Source of the DNA: JAEXOD01 sp937930275
GTDB taxonomy: Bacteria; Bacteroidota; Ignavibacteria; Ignavibacteriales; Melioribacteraceae
Direction of reading: 5' to 3'
Assembly (NCBI GenBank): GCA_036733965.1
Contig: DAIMZL010000001.1
Location: 124,001 to 188,000, forward strand
Length of the DNA: 64,000 nucleotides
Below, piece by piece: positions 63,281 to 64,000 of this stretch (the stretch's first letter is position 1; every line of letters starts with the position of its first letter). Made by a program: the position numbers and the translations under genes. Below the pieces are notes generated by a model, which was given only the letters and a program-made list of their open reading frames with translations, was not told where the DNA came from and did not search any database.

Positions 63281-64000
63281 ATGTCCAATTCTAAATCGGC
63301 AATAAAAATTTTTTTTGAAAAACATCCTGTTATAAAATTTATAACAAAAGTAGGCATTTTTAGTTTGCTCTTTTTATTAATATTTGATAACATTTTAATG
63401 CCTTGGTATGTAAGCGAAAGTGAAGTCGAAGTTCCAAATTTATTAAATAAATCGAAGCTTGAAGCAGAAAGAATATTGGAAGAACGCAACTTAGGTTATT
63501 ATATTGCCGGAACGCATAAAACAGATGCAATTCCGTTAAACCATATAATCAATCAAGTTCCTGATCCCAGAAGTGTTGTTAAAGAGGGGAGAAAAATTGC
63601 GCTTTATATAAGCGGAGGAGAAACGTTAGTAAAAGTACCGGAGCTGACGGGAAGATCCAGTACGGATGCTCAGCTTTTGGCTAAAAAACTTGGTCTAACA
63701 ATCGGTAGGGTTGATACGTTTGCTTCATTAAATCCACGCGGTACTGTAGTTAGACAAAATTTAACACCTAATACTGAGGTTTCAAAAGGAACTCCCATTG
63801 TAATAGCCATTAGTACAGGTCCGGAAGAGGAAACCCCGTTGGTTGAAGACTTACCGGAAAATGCCGAGGAAATTGCTAAAATTCCAAATTTATTTGGTAA
63901 ATCATTTAATGAAGCTAAAAAAATTCTGGAAGAAAATAATTTAGTTGTAGGAAAAATTTCAAAGCTATCATCAGAAGATTTACTCCCTAATACGGTAATG
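63281..64000 (+). CDS. PASTA-domain membrane protein without a kinase (3' truncated by the window)
   Basis: 240 codons are visible, and the frame is open at the end. A short cytoplasmic N-terminus (about 1-24) and one membrane segment (about 25-43, VGIFSLLFLLIFDNI) are followed by PASTA repeats: VEVPNLLNKSKLEAERILEE, VKVPELTGRSSTDAQLLAK and IPNLFGKSFNEAKKILEE begin the first three. PASTA modules bind peptidoglycan or lipid II-like ligands. No kinase domain precedes them. The ATG was chosen because it gives the anchor; no clear ribosome site is seen. Confidence 0.88.
   Translation, partial: MSNSKSAIKIFFEKHPVIKFITKVGIFSLLFLLIFDNILMPWYVSESEVEVPNLLNKSKLEAERILEERNLGYYIAGTHKTDAIPLNHIINQVPDPRSVVKEGRKIALYISGGETLVKVPELTGRSSTDAQLLAKKLGLTIGRVDTFASLNPRGTVVRQNLTPNTEVSKGTPIVIAISTGPEEETPLVEDLPENAEEIAKIPNLFGKSFNEAKKILEENNLVVGKISKLSSEDLLPNTVM

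Noticed and set aside
1..64000. tRNA genes, rRNA genes, insertion sequences, prophage or integration sites
   Set aside because: No cloverleaf-like sequence, transposase, integrase or phage gene and no terminal inverted repeats were recognised, and the spacers are short. A dedicated tRNA search could still be run as a check.

Overview
The window is 64 kb of AT-rich, densely coded bacterial chromosome. It contains one 100-base scaffold gap (43107-43206) and no rRNA, tRNA, insertion sequence, prophage or CRISPR that I can see. The gene content points to a Gram-negative anaerobe of the Bacteroidota/Chlorobiota/Ignavibacteria side of the FCB group. The reasons are a TonB-dependent receptor with an N-terminal carboxypeptidase-regulatory-like domain, a SprA-like outer-membrane protein, lipoprotein signal peptides, a pyruvoyl-dependent arginine decarboxylase, a PASTA protein without a kinase, and LPS-type GT9 glycosyltransferases. 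This placement is an inference from content and was not computed. TTG start codons are frequent, and clear AGGAG-type ribosome sites are also common.

Layout. 2-11927 (+): the tail of a Ser/Thr kinase with a YCF48-like sensor domain, murA, a membrane zinc peptidase, a CCA-adding-type enzyme, and a five-gene TolC/HlyD/MacB-type tripartite efflux system closed by a strong terminator. 12029-20263 (+): a 1153-residue SprA-like surface protein, a Nudix hydrolase, a PfkB kinase with mtnA, recO and an HtrA protease. 20360-25271 (+): aroC, a metallo-beta-lactamase-fold hydrolase, a strongly diverged ABC permease/ATPase pair and an acyl-CoA carboxylase beta subunit. 25421-28162 (+): a lytic transglycosylase with seven LysM repeats. 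28185-32836 (+): a TPP riboswitch with its terminator, then an operon for a TonB receptor, thiamine pyrophosphokinase and a sodium:solute symporter, read here as a thiamine salvage operon. 32870-35135 (-): smpB, tyrS and pdaD. 35317-37903 (+): a lipoprotein, an MFS transporter and a secreted protein.

38039-51873 (+) is the most interesting part. Two complete sets of NADH-linked [FeFe]-hydrogenase genes (HydC, HydB and HydA types) flank four signalling genes: a sensory [FeFe]-hydrogenase fused to a histidine kinase, two stand-alone receivers, and a receiver-PAS-histidine kinase hybrid. A fifth signalling gene, a membrane histidine kinase, follows a terminator. None of the signalling proteins has a visible DNA-binding output. 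The gap splits the sensory hydrogenase into two apparent genes; its flanks carry the same 55 bases, and collapsing them restores one 663-codon frame.

51851-57679 (-) is a tightly overlapping operon: rhodanese, MauE/DoxX-like protein, three GT9 glycosyltransferases, a homocysteine methyltransferase and ispE. 57739-63150 (-) holds rqcH, nagB, a GlmU-like sugar nucleotidyltransferase and a POT peptide transporter. A PASTA-domain membrane protein starts at 63281 and runs off the end.

Together the genes suggest a heterotroph that takes up peptides and amino sugars, disposes of reductant as H2 (or takes H2 up) through NADH-coupled hydrogenases under H2-responsive phosphotransfer control, and scavenges thiamine. 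No stretch without a gene exceeds 300 bases; the longest, about 180 bases, lie around 28163-28333 and 35136-35316.
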